Assembly (NCBI GenBank): GCA_038373885.1 | Contig: JAWZYV010013190.1 | Location: 1-64,000 of the forward strand | Origin: Cheiracanthium punctorium | Lineage: Eukaryota; Arthropoda; Arachnida; Araneae; Cheiracanthiidae | Length of the DNA stretch: 64,000 bases | Direction: 5' to 3' | Part shown: piece by piece, positions 52,831-64,000 of the stretch | Position numbering within the stretch: the stretch's first letter is position 1 | How the letters are laid out: every line of letters begins with the position of its first letter | Notes under the pieces: generated by a model | Told to the model about the DNA's origin: nothing | Seen by the model: the letters and a program-made list of their open reading frames with translations, nothing else | The model's database searches: none | Program-made: the position numbers and the translations under genes

Positions 52831-55217
52831 CTAGCTGCGTGCCCGTTCTTCGCACGGTAGGAAACGAAAATTTTCCTTACATGTGTAATTCGAATTTATT
52901 CGTGATGTGGAATTTAAAGAAAAAGAGCAAAATTATTTGACTCTTGATGTAAAGTTTGCGTCCCGAGTATTAACCTGGCATCATTGCAGTATAATGACTC
53001 AAAAAACTACGTCAGTGTCATTCACTATCAAAAAAGTGGAAAGTTTAATGGTTTGCAGAGAACTCCTGGCTTTCAAAATGTCTTATTTCTACATCATACT
53101 GTTTTTTAGGCTCAAGTTGTAGCATTAAATACCTAAGACACTACATGGAATGCACAACCATTTATTTCTTTCCGAACATGTACCATATAAGGAAAGTATT
53201 GTAATCATGAAAAAATTCGACTTCGAGATTTTGGTGTATTTACACGTTTTGAGGTCTTCTGAATTCATTTATGCTATTTTCAAGAGATGTTTTTAAGATA
53301 ACTGCGCACCCGCTCTTCATACGGGAATAAGCGAATGTTTCACTACTAAAATCATATCTGCATGTGACAAAACAGATTTTCATTTTTAAAAAAGTTCAAG
53401 TAATCTCCTCTGTTGAAATTACTGCGGGATATATTAACGCAAATTAGAATTACTTTTCGTTTAGTTGGTTGTAAGACAACCGTTGAAAAAGGAGAAACAC
53501 TTTTAATTTCATGAAATATTTATTAAAGTGGTATATTATGATTTATTCATATTATCCTTACGAATCTAATGATACTACCTATTACGTACATTAATACTAT
53601 CTATCTTCGCTTCTCAATCTTCAAGGCTCCCTTAAAAGAAACAGCTTAGATTATTTGGCCCCAATGAAATCTTTTGATTCTATGGCGATTCTTTGCAACT
53701 TACGCATTAGCATAAATAATAATCATTTCACATAATGGTTGCCATTAAGGAAACTCTCCATATATATTTAATTTATACATAGTTTTATAAGATTGGCATA
53801 TTTAGCGCCGCAAACCATTTCATCTTATTGTGGGGAGAAAATATCCAAGAGAGGCCATTTTAAATATCCATGTATCTAATATAGCGATATCTTTTATATT
53901 CTCCATAGTCCTGTCTCCTGAAAAACATCAAACTGCGTAATCTCGAGGAGCTACTTATTCCCGCTTTAATTGTGACATGGCGCAGAGTTGCAGAGTTTAC
54001 AAATTTCAAGCTTTTTTAATTTATGACGTCACTGTTTGACTGCCGTAAAGGATACCCCAGTTGGTTGAGGGAGTTAATTTCGATATTTCGCATAGTAGTT
54101 TTCAAACGGTATCATTAAAACTTTTCGTTATGTAGGACCTTTATGGAGGAAAGTAATTCAACGTTAAAATAAAACTATACTCGCAGCCTGCATGCATATG
54201 TTAGGCAACGTCTGCGCCATAATTAAATGTCAAAAACAAAAATAGTAAATAGAAAAATTTTAATATATCGCGCTTTGAAACGAACTTTGTAATTTTTAAA
54301 ATGAACATTTTCAGCACCGTGAAGACATTTCAATTTTTAAATAAGCACCGGATTAAAATACCACTTCTAATAATAAAAATCGTGAATTTATTAGTTTATT
54401 TCTACAGTAAATTTTAATCAAAATATCGTCTCCCTGTGTTGAAAATAGAGCTGGAATGAATGAGTTAAAATTATGGCGTAATTTTTACGTATCTTAAAGC
54501 ATTTGACGTCATAGATCCTCACTTGCAAATTTAAATTCCGATATTCCATTTAAAAACTCGATTGGTTGAGAAAACCCTTTTTTCTAATCCTTTCTGTGGC
54601 AACAACCGAAGATAAATTCTCGTGCCGTGATCGCAATGTAATGAATGGCGTAAGATCGCGTTGATGCTATTAAATTCTAAACATTAGGCTGCATTAAAAT
54701 TCATAAAAAATCATCTAATTTACATAATTTTTTCGTTTTTATTTTAAAAGAGGGAGAAAAGAATGTTTCACGATTTGTCAAAATATCAAAAAGTTATGAC
54801 GAATAGAATTCAAGATGCTGCAGTTTTAAAATTATTTTACGAAATAATTCGCCGAAGCAAATGCTTAGTAAAAAAATTCCTAAAAATCGGTAAGTCATGT
54901 TACGTATTCAGAACAAACCGTTTTTTAAAGATAATTTTCTCCTCTATCCGATGATACAAATGTCGTTTTGCTGCGAGCGTAATTTCCGCCGTCATTACGA
55001 ATTAGGTGAGAAAAAATGCCAAAAATCGCATAAAACATAAAATAAAAAAAATCTAGGTCGAATTTTGAAAAAATCGCTTCGAGGTGCACAACTACATATT
55101 TACATCTTCCCGAGTACCAAATTTGGTGTTTCTAGGTGTAGCCGTTTGTCCGTAACGCTGCCGACAGACACACACACACACACACACACAGACACCTTCT
55201 TCTCTACTTATTATAAA
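52831..55217 (-). mobile_element. Helitron D (minus orientation)
   Basis: On the minus strand its 3' end is the hairpin 'ccgtgcgaagaacggg', then CACGCAG and CTAG at 52831-52834. Its 5' end abuts the CTAG of Helitron E at 55218 and reads TTTATAATAAGTAGAG, followed by a CA/TG microsatellite near 55165-55190. A second terminus-like hairpin is at 53301-53325. No helicase gene is present. Confidence 0.88.
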
Positions 55218-57642
55218 CTAGCTGCGTGCCCGTTCTTCGCACGGTAGGAAACGAAAATGTTCCTTACATGTGTAATTCCACTTAATTCCAGTGATGTGAA
55301 ATCTAAAATAAAAGCGAAATTATTTAACTTATAATGTAAAGTTTGCGTCATGAGTACTAACTTGGCATCATTGCAATATAATGACTCAAAAAACTACATC
55401 AGTGTCATTCGCGATCAGAAAAGTGAAAAGCTTAGCGGTTTGCAGAGAACTCCTGACTTTCAAAATGTGTTATTTCTATATCATACTGTTTTGAGGTTCA
55501 AGTTGTAGCATTACATGAAATGGACAGACACTACATGAAATGGACAACTATTTATTTTAAAATAGCTGCTAATTTCATTTTTAAAAAGTTCAAGTAATCT
55601 CCTCTGTTGAAATTACTGCGGGATATATCAACGCAAATTAGAATTACTTATCGTTCAGTTGGTTGTTAAACAACTCTTGAAAAAGGATAAACAGAACACT
55701 TTTAATTTCATGAAATATTTATTAACGTTGTATATTGCGATTTATTCATATCATCCTTATAAATCTACCAATACTACCTATTACGCAAATTAATGCTATC
55801 TATCTTCGCTTCTCCCTCTTTAATGCTCAATTTAACGAAACAGCTTACATTATTTGGCACAAATGGGACCTTTATATTCTATGGCGATTCTTTAGCAATT
55901 TCCGTATTACCATAAACATTATTCATTTCCCATAATAGTTGCTATTAAGGAAGCTCTCCATATAAATTTAATTTATGCATAGTTTTGTAAGATAGGCGTA
56001 TTTAGCACCGCAAAACATTTAATCTCACCGTGGTGAAAAATATTCAATCGGTGCCAACTTAAATATCCGCATGTATCCAATATAAAGGTATCTTATAAAT
56101 CCTCCATAGTTCTGTCTAATGAAAACATCAAACTGTGTCATCTCGAGGAGCTATTTAGAATCGCTATAACAGTGACAGGACGTTAGAGTTGCAGAGTTTA
56201 CAAATTTCACGCATTTTTAAAAATTTATGACGTCACTGTTTAACTACCGTAAAAGATACCCCGTTTGGCATCGTGAATTTCTCAGTTTATTTCTAAAGTA
56301 AGTTTTAATCAAAATATCGCCTCCTTGTGTTAAAAAAAGAGCAGGGATAAATGAGTTAAATTTGTGGCGTAATTTTTACTTATTTTAAAGCATTTGACGT
56401 CATAGATCCTCACTTGCGCATTGAAATTCCGATATCCCATTTAAAAAATCGATTGGTTGAAAAAAGAACATTTTTTCTAATCCTTTTTGTGGCAACGCAA
56501 TTAAATTATCACGTGCCATGATCAATTAATGTAATCCCGTAAGCTCTTCTTTATGGAGGAACGTAATTCAACGTTAAAATAAAACTATACTCGCAACCTG
56601 CATGCATATGTTAGGCAAAGCCTGCGCCATAATTAAATGCCAAAAATAAAAATAGTAAATAGAAAAATTTTAATATATCGCGCTTTGAAACGAACTTTGT
56701 AACTTTTAAAATGAACATTTTCAGCACCGTGAAGACATTTCAATTTTTAAATAAGCACCGGATTAAAATACCACTTCTAATAATAATAATAATCGTGAAT
56801 TTCTTAGTTTATTTCTACAGTAAATTTTAATCAAAATATCGTCTCCCTGTGTTGAAAATAGAGCTGGAATAAATGAGTTAAAATTATGGCGTAATTTTTA
56901 CGTATCTTAAAGCATTTGACGTCATAGATCCTCACTTGCGAATTGAAATTCCGATATCCCATTTCAAAACTCGATTGGTTGAAAAAACCCTTTTTTGTAA
57001 TCCTTTCTGTGGCAACAACCGAACATAAGTTCTCGTGCCGCGATCGCAATGTAATGAATGGCGTAATATCGTGTTGATGCTATTAAATTCTAAACATTAG
57101 GCTGCATTAAAATTCGTAAAAAATCATCTAATTTACATAATTTTTTCGTTTTTATTTTAAAAGAGGGAGAAAAGAAACTTTCACCATTTGTCAAAATATC
57201 AAAAAGTTATGACGGATAGAATTCAAGATGGCGACAATTTTAAAATTATTTTACGAAAAATTCGCCGAAGTCGATGCTTAGTAAAAAAATTCCTAAAAAT
57301 CGGTAAATTATGTTACGTATTCAAAACAAACTGTATTTAAAAGAAAAATTTCTCCTCTATCCGATGATACAAATGCCGTTTTGCTGCGAGCGTAATTTCC
57401 GCCGTTATTACAAATTAGGTGAGAAAAAATGCCAAAAATCGCATAAAACATAAAATAAAAAAAATTCTAGGTCGAATTTTGAAAAAATCGCTTCGAGGTG
57501 CACAACTTCATGTTTAGATCTTCCCGAATGCCAAATTTGGTGTTTCTAGGTGTAGCCGTTTGTCCGTAACGCCGCCGACACACAGACCCACAGACCCACA
57601 CACAGACCCGTACACAGACATCTTCTTTTATAATAAGTAAGA
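55218..57642 (-). mobile_element. Helitron E (minus orientation), rearranged inside
   Basis: The 3' end CTAG is at 55218-55221. The 5' end on the minus strand is TCTTACTTATTATAAAAG at 57642, after A. Compared with D, F and G, the internal terminus-like hairpin is deleted (near 55563). The segment 56280-56535 is also a diverged second copy of 56785-57060, placed where the other copies have a different 70-base stretch. Confidence 0.88.
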
Positions 57643-57667
57643 TAAGAAGATAGAAGAAGAGAAGAAG

Positions 57668-57718
<51 letters not shown>

Positions 57719-60044
57719 TGTCTGCAGCGTTACGGACAAACGGCTACACCTAGAAACACCAAATTTGGTATTCGGGAAGATGTAAATATGTAGTTGTGCA
57801 CCTCGAAGCGATTTTTTCAAAATTCGACCTAGATTTTTTTTATTTTATGTTTTATGCGATTTTTGGCATTTTTTCTCACCTAATTCGTAATAACGGCGGA
57901 AATTACGCTCGCAGCAAAACGGCATTTGTATCATCGGATAGAGGAGAAAATTTTCTTTTAAAAACAGTTTGTTCTGAATACTTAACCTGATTTACCGATT
58001 TTTAGGAATTTTTTTACTAAACATCTGCTTCGCGATTTTTTTTCGTAAAATAATTTTAAAACTGTCGCATCTTGAATTCTATTCGTCATAACTTTTAGAT
58101 ATTTTGACAAATCGTGAAACATTCTTTTCTCCCTCTTTTAAAATAAAAACGAAAAAATTATGTAAATTAGATGATTTTTTACGAATTTTAATGCAGCCTA
58201 ATGTTTAGAATTTAATAGCATCAACGCGATCTTACGCCATTCATTACATTGCGATCACGGCACGAGAATTTATGTTCGGCTGTTGCCACAGAAAGGATTA
58301 GAAAAAAAGGTTTTTTCAACCAATCGAGTTTTTAAATGGGATATCAGAATTTCAATTCGCAAGTGAGGATCTATGACGTCAAATGCTTTAAGATACCTAA
58401 AAATTACGCCATAATTTTAACTCATTTATTCCAGCTCTATTTTCAACACAGGGAGACGATATTTTGATTAAAATTTACTGTAGAAATAAACTAAGAAATT
58501 CACGATTATTATTATTAGAAGTGGTATTTTAATCCGGTGCTTATTTAAAAATTGAAATGTTTTCACGGCGCTGAAAATGTTCATTTTAAAAGTTACAAAG
58601 TTCGTTTCAAAGTGCGATATATTAAAATTTTTCTATTTATTATTTTTATTTTTGGCATTTAATTTAGCGCAGGCGTTGCCTAACATACGCATGCAGGTTG
58701 CGAGTATAGTTTTATTTTAACGTTGAATTACGTTCCTCCATAAAGGTCACGCAAAGTTTTAATGATACCGTTTGAAAGCAATTATGCGAAATATCGAAAG
58801 TAACTCCGAAATTAATCTACCGGGGTATCCTTTACGGCAGTCAAACAGTGACGTCATAAATTAAAGAAAATGTGTGAAATTTGTAAACTCTGCAACTCTA
58901 ACGCCCTGTCACCATTAAAATGGGAATAAGTAGCTCCTCGAGATTACACAGTTTGATGTTTTTCAGGAGACAGGACTATGGAGGATATAAAAGATATCGC
59001 TATTGGATATTTAAAATGGCACCCCTTGGATATTTTCTCCCCACAGTAAGATGAAATGGTTTACGGCGCTAAATACGCCAATCTTATAAAACTATGTATA
59101 AATTAAATATATATGGAGAGTTTCCTTAATGGCAACCATTATGTGAAATGATTATTATTTATGCTAATGCGTAAATTGCAAAGAATCGCCACAGAATCAA
59201 AAGATCCCATTGAGGCCAAATAATCTAAGCTGTTTCTTTTAAGGGAGCCTTGAAGAGGGAGAAGCGAGTATAGATAGTATTAATGTACGTAATAGGTAGT
59301 ATTATTAGATTTGTAAAGATAGTATGAATAAATCGCAATGTACCACGTTAATAAATATTTCATGAAATTAAAAGTGTTTATCCGTTTTCAACGGTTGTCT
59401 TACAACCAACTAAACGAAAAGTAATTCTAATTTGCGTTAATATATCCCGCAGTCATTTCAACAGAGGGGATTACTTGAACTTTTTTAAAAATGAAATTCT
59501 GTTTTGTCACATGCAGATATGATTTTAGTAGTAAAATATTCCTTTCTTCCCGTATGAAGAGCCGGTGGGCAGATATTTTAAAAACATTTCTTGAAAATAG
59601 CATAAATGAATTCAGAAGACCTCAAAACGTGTAAATACACCAAAATCTCGAAGTCGAATTTTTTTCATGATTGCAATACTTTCCTTATATGGTACATTTT
59701 CGGAAAGAAATAAATGGTGCTCCATTTCAGGTAGTGTCTTAGGTATTTAATGCTACAACTTGAGCCTAAAAAACAGTATGATGTAGAAATAAGACATTTT
59801 GAAAGCCAGGAGTTCTCTGCAAACTATTAAGCTTTCCACTTTTTTAATAGTGAATGACACTGACGTAGTTTTTTGAGTCATTATACTGCAATGATCAGGT
59901 TAGTACTCATGACACAAACTTTACATTAAGAGTCAAATAATTTTGCTCTTTTTTTTTTTAAATTCCACATCACGAATAATTTCGAATTACACATGTAAGG
60001 AAAATTTTCGTTTCCTACTGTGCGAAGAAGGGGCACGCAGCTAG
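57643..60044 (+). mobile_element. Helitron F (plus orientation)
   Basis: The 3' end is the hairpin plus CACGCAG and CTAG at 60041-60044. The 5' end lies next to that of Helitron E, head to head, with A/G-rich 'gaagatagaagaagagaagaagg' and a (TG)n run at 57673-57716. The internal terminus-like hairpin is at 59550-59575. At 58556-58575 it preserves the empty site for the 934-bp element carried by Helitron G. Confidence 0.88.
57673..57716. repeat. (TG)n microsatellite
   Basis: About 22 TG units in the 5' part of Helitron F. The same position in D, E and G has shorter CA/TG or TGTGGG runs, so expansion occurs at a fixed point of this family. Confidence 0.95.
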
Positions 60045-60926
60045 TACTTATTATAAAAGAAAATGTCTGTGGGTGTGTGGGTGTGGGTGTCTGTCGGCAG
60101 CGTTACGGATAAACGGCTACACCTAGAAACACCAAATTTGGTACTCGGGAAGATGTAAATATGTAGTTGTGCACCTCCAAGCGATTTTTTCAAAATTCGA
60201 CCTAGAATTTTTTTTATTTTATATTTTATGCAATTTTTGGCATTTTTTCTCACCTAATTCGTAATAACGGCGGAAATTACGCTCGCAGCAAAACGGCATT
60301 TGTATCATCGGATAGAGGAGGAAATTTTCTTTTAAAAAGAGTTTGTTCTGAATACGTAACATGATTTACCGATTTTTGGGAATTTTTTTATTAAGCATCT
60401 GCTTCGCGAATTTTTTCGTAAAATAATTTTAAAACTGTCGCATCTTGAATTCTATCCGTCATAACTTTTAGATATTTTGACAAATCGTGAAACATTCTTT
60501 TCTCCCTCTTTTAAAATAAAAACGAAAAAATTATGTAAATTAGATGATTTTTTACGAATTTTAATGCAGCCTAATGTTTAGAATTTAATAGCAGCAACGC
60601 GCTCTTACGCCATTCATTACATTGTGATCTGGGCACGAGAATTTCTGTTCGGTTGTTGCCACAGAAAGGATTAGAAAAAGGGTTATTGGTTTTTAAATGG
60701 GATATCAGAATTTCAATTCGCAAGTGCGGATCTATGACGTCAAATGCTTTAAAATACGTAAAAATTACGCCGTAATTTTAATTCATTTATTCCATCTCTA
60801 TTTTCAACACAGGGAGACGATATTTTGATTAAAATTTACTGTAGAAATAAACTAAGAAATTCACGATTATTATTTTAGAAGTGGTATTTTAATCCGGTGC
60901 TTATTTAAAAATTGAAATGTCTTCAC

Positions 60927-61860
60927 CACGAAGGTAAATGTATAGGAGGGGACACTTCTCTTAGAAAGTTGGATAACGCTGTTGTTGCAAACAGATGGCG
61001 CTACGCACACTTGGTAACTGCGCATCCAGGTTGTTTATATTTCCATCGAGGCGAAGTAAATGGAGATCGTTGAATTAGCGGAACTTCAAAAAAATATGAA
61101 ATACATAGACTTATGAACGTGATATATAATAATTTCTGGCTCAGGTGTATTTTAATTACCTACTTATCTTAGAATACTATTTCGTAATTAAGATAGGCAA
61201 TAATTTCGAAGCGAAGTAATATTATGTATGTAATGTCGTGTTATTATTTTGCCCAAAAGCTGTATTTTAAGAAATAGTAGTAAATTAAAAGAATGTTGTA
61301 TGTGTGAATGCAATATTTGAAAAGTGTTTATTTATAATGACGATCAAACTCAAACAAGCAGTATTTACATTTATTTCATGCTGTGACAGATTTTAACCTC
61401 TAAAAAACTCATGTTAAAATGTTAAATTCATGTTACATTAAGAACTCGCACCATTTTCTAATGTAAATATATACCGCGGCAGACGACAACTTCTTTTCTG
61501 TGAGCCACGACATACACACTCGTTCAAAAATATAAACTCAATATTTTAATAATCTTAAGATAGAATATTTTTTTATCTTTTTTTATTCATTTGTTACTAA
61601 GGCAACCATGTAAGCAAAAGCGAATTAAATATTTTAAATTTAGAGCTCGCGTTAATAATCTCGTTCACATGCTAGGTCAGAAAATTAAAAACAAGTAAAA
61701 TTAGTTATCAATCAGCACGGGAAATGCTTTATTCTTTTGCCGCTAGGATCGCTGCACGTCACTAGATTTCCAATGTTTACATAATTGAAACTTATTTGGG
61801 GTACCAAAAGTTTAACATTACAGCTATGGAGAGTGTCCACTCCTATAGTATATCTCCGTG
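60927..61860. mobile_element. 934-bp element with 8-bp TSD GTCTTCAC (hAT- or P-type)
   Basis: The ends are CACGAAGGTAAATGTATAGG and, reverse-complemented from the right, CACGGAGATATACTATAGGA, imperfect repeats of about 33 bp. GTCTTCAC is at 60919-60926 and 61861-61868. The sister Helitron F has the uninterrupted site. An 8-bp target fits hAT or P elements. CA-starting ends lean toward P, but no transposase is present. It contains 'cagatggcgcta' at 61004, another CTCF-like core. The open frames inside are short and unconvincing. Confidence 0.9.
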
Positions 61861-63253
61861 GTCTTCACGGTGCTGAAAATGTTCATTTTAATAGTTACAA
61901 TGTTCGTTTCAAAGCGCGATATATTAAAATTTCTCTATTTACTATATTTTTATTTTTGGCATTTAATTATGGCGCAGGCGTTGCGTAACATACGCATGCA
62001 GGTTGGGAGTATAGTTTTATTTTAACGTTGAATTACGTTCCTCCATAAAGGTCCTATAACGCAAAGTTTTAATGATACCGTTTGAAAACTACTATGCGAA
62101 ATATCGAAATTAACTCCCTCAACCTACCGGGGTATCCTTTACGGCAGTCAAACAGTGACGTCATAAATTAAAAGAAATGCGTGAAATTTTTAAACTCTGC
62201 AACTCTAACGCCCTGTCACAATTAAAGTGGGAATAAGTAGCTTCTCGAGATTACACAGTTTGATGTTTTTCAGGAGACAGGACTATGGAGGATATAAAAG
62301 ATATCGCTATATTAGATACATGGATATTTAAAATGGCACCCCTTGGATATTTTCTCCCCAAGTAAGATGAAATGGTTTGCGGCGCTAAATACGCCAATCT
62401 TATAGAATTATGTATAAATTAAATATATATGGAGAGTTTTCTTAATGGCAACCATTATGTGAAATGATTATTATTTATGCTAATGCGTAAATTGCAAAGA
62501 ATCGCCATGGAATCAAAAGATCCCATTGAGGCCAAATAATCTAAGCTGTTTCTTTTAAGGGAGCCTTGAAGAGGGAGAAGCGAATATAGATAGTATTAAT
62601 GTACGTAATAGGTAGTATTATTAGATTTGTAAAGATAATATGAATAAATCACAATGTAACACGTTAATAAATATTTCATGAAATTAAAAGTGTTTATCCT
62701 TTTTCAACGGTTGTCTTACAACCAACTAAACGAAAAGTAATTCTAGTTTGCGTTAATATATCCCGCAGTAATTTCAACAGAGGAGATTACTTGAACTTTT
62801 TTAAAAATGAAATTCTGTTTTGTCACATGCAGATATGATTTTAGTAGTAAAATATTCGCTTCTTCCGAAGAGCGGGTGCGCAGCTATTTTAAAAACATCT
62901 CTTGAAAATAGCATAAATGAATTCAGAAGACCTCAAAACGTGTAAATACACCAAAATCTCAAAGTCTAATTTTTTCAATTACAATACTTTCCTTACATGG
63001 TACATGTTCGGAAAGAAATAAACGGTTGTCCATTTCATGTAGTGTCTTAGGTATTTAATGCTACAACTTGAACCTAAAAAAACAGTATGATGTAGAAATA
63101 AGACATTTTGAAAGCCAGGAGTTCTATGCAAACCATTAAGCTTTCCACTTTTTTGATAGTGAATGACACTGACGTAGTTTCTTGAGTCATTATACTGCAA
63201 TGATCAGGTTAGTACTCATGACACAAACTTTACATCAAGAGTCAAATAATTTT

Positions 63254-63257
<4 letters not shown>

Positions 63258-63297
<40 letters not shown>
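63258..63297. repeat. T40 homopolymer
   Basis: Forty T in a row in Helitron G. The sister F has 10 at the matching place (59952), and D has an ordinary 'aaagaaaaag' stretch. Confidence 0.95.
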
Positions 63298-63302
<5 letters not shown>

Positions 63303-63382
63303 CCACATCACGAATAATTTCTAATTACACATGTAAGGAAAATTTTCATTTCCTACCGTGCGAAGAACGGGCACGCAGCTAG

Positions 63383-63639
63383 TTTATAATAAGTAGAGAT
63401 AAACAACAAAAATCAACACGAAAAAACCATTTAATAAAGAAATTTCTTGATTATTCTTTAAAAACATCGGCATATGTAAAGAAAACAATCACATGATCCT
63501 TTGTTAGCCTCATGTGATTGGTTGAATTTGGCGAGTGCCCATTTTTTGCTGCTAAACAGTTGTTAGATAATATGAGTTATAATGCATCAAAACGAGATTT
63601 TCAGCATTTTTAAATGGTTTTATTTAGCTTGCCCTGTTT
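63383..63639. other. Flank of Helitron G
   Basis: It starts TTTATAATAAGTAGAGA, the same 16 bases that form the 5' end of Helitron D at the D/E junction. G may therefore have landed at the 5' end of a further, lost family member. The rest is AT-rich without features. Confidence 0.5.
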
Positions 63640-64000
63640 GGGTCAAATTTAGTAATTGAAATTTGACCCCCTACCTGTTGACAGATTGATTTGATATTTA
63701 GTACACACTTTTAGTTCTGATGACAATACAATTTAATACATTCTATATCATCAACTAGCGCCAATTTCGGCGACATTTGGTGAAAATCGTCAAATTTGGC
63801 GTCAAACATTACACACCTTTAGTTTGATCTGATATTTGGAAAACAACTTTAGTTCTGATGACAATACAATTTAATACATTCTTTATCATCAAATGGCGCC
63901 AGTTTCGGCGACATATGTTGAAAATCGCCAAATTTGGTGTCAAACAATACACACCTTTAGTTCGGATGACAATACAATTTCATACATTCTGTATCACCAA
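63640..64000. repeat. Tandem repeat, 107-140-bp unit, runs off the window
   Basis: The block 'gatgacaatacaatttaatacattct' starts at about 63718, 63858 and 63965. Blocks 'ggcgccaatttcggcgacat', 'gaaaatcgtcaaatttggcgtcaaac' and 'acacacctttagtt' lie between them. Three units are partly visible and the array continues past 64000. It is a satellite or the internal array of an element. Confidence 0.85.

Larger units (their letters stand above)
60045..63382 (+). mobile_element. Helitron G (plus orientation) carrying a 934-bp insertion
   Basis: It starts directly after the CTAG of F with TACTTATTATAAAAG (three bases short of the E terminus TCTTACTT...). It ends with the hairpin 'ccgtgcgaagaacggg', CACGCAG and CTAG at 63379-63382. 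Without the insertion (60927-61860 plus 8 bp) it is about 2.4 kb, like its sisters. The internal terminus-like hairpin is at 62866-62886. A run of 40 T lies at 63258-63297. Confidence 0.88.

Noticed and set aside
57467..57820. 117-codon minus-strand frame with a histidine-threonine run
   Set aside because: The frame crosses the E/F Helitron junction and the (TG)n microsatellite. The 'protein' is a translated CA repeat.
63640..64000. CRISPR array
   Set aside because: Units are above 100 bp with variable spacing and the whole context is eukaryotic transposon DNA.

Overview
This is eukaryotic nuclear DNA that is very rich in A and T and consists almost entirely of transposable elements and simple repeats. 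I find no host gene I can defend. The element mix points to an arthropod: Helitrons ending in CTAG, mellifera-type mariner, jockey-like LINEs, Tc1-like, hAT, Kolobok-like and THAP-gene transposons, and tRNA-derived SINEs. A chelicerate such as a spider is my best guess, but the sequence alone does not prove it.

Layout. 1-7500: diverged repeats, a 5'-truncated LINE end, several hAT-like and TA-flanked MITEs, and a tRNA-like SINE head. 7500-15060: one TA-flanked element of 7.56 kb inserted in a LINE fragment. It carries the remains of a spliced gene (start exon, THAP zinc-finger exon, last exon) and further nested MITEs. 15130-17790: a CpG-rich segment and a dead LINE reverse transcriptase. 17800-20040: MITEs, one with long inverted repeats. 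20040-28331: a jockey-like LINE on the minus strand carrying four nested insertions: hAT, TTAA-type MITE, 72-bp PIF-like element and Helitron. Removing each insertion with one target copy rejoins LINE sequence in the expected frame. 28336-29586: a TTAA-flanked, Kolobok-like element with a transposase remnant. 30166-37787: mostly featureless AT-rich DNA with SINEs. 37788-43515: a Tc1-like element split by about 4.5 kb of other DNA. 44220-47800: a second copy of the Helitron seen at 24879, split by a mariner with an intact transposase ORF. 49071-50967: a Helitron of another family, followed by a decayed Tc1-like element. 52831-63382: four related Helitrons, two on each strand, forming a roughly 10.5-kb inverted repeat. 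One carries a 934-bp element with an 8-bp target duplication. 63640-64000: a tandem repeat running off the window.

Working relationships. The only intact coding sequence I trust is the mariner transposase at 45204-46232, which has perfect 30-bp terminal repeats. Everything else coding is broken. The main value of the window is as a dated stack of insertions, because sister copies supply empty sites. Three features deserve most attention: CTCF-like motifs spaced about 120 bp apart inside one Helitron family, a second 3'-terminus-like hairpin inside the other Helitron family, and the THAP-gene element.
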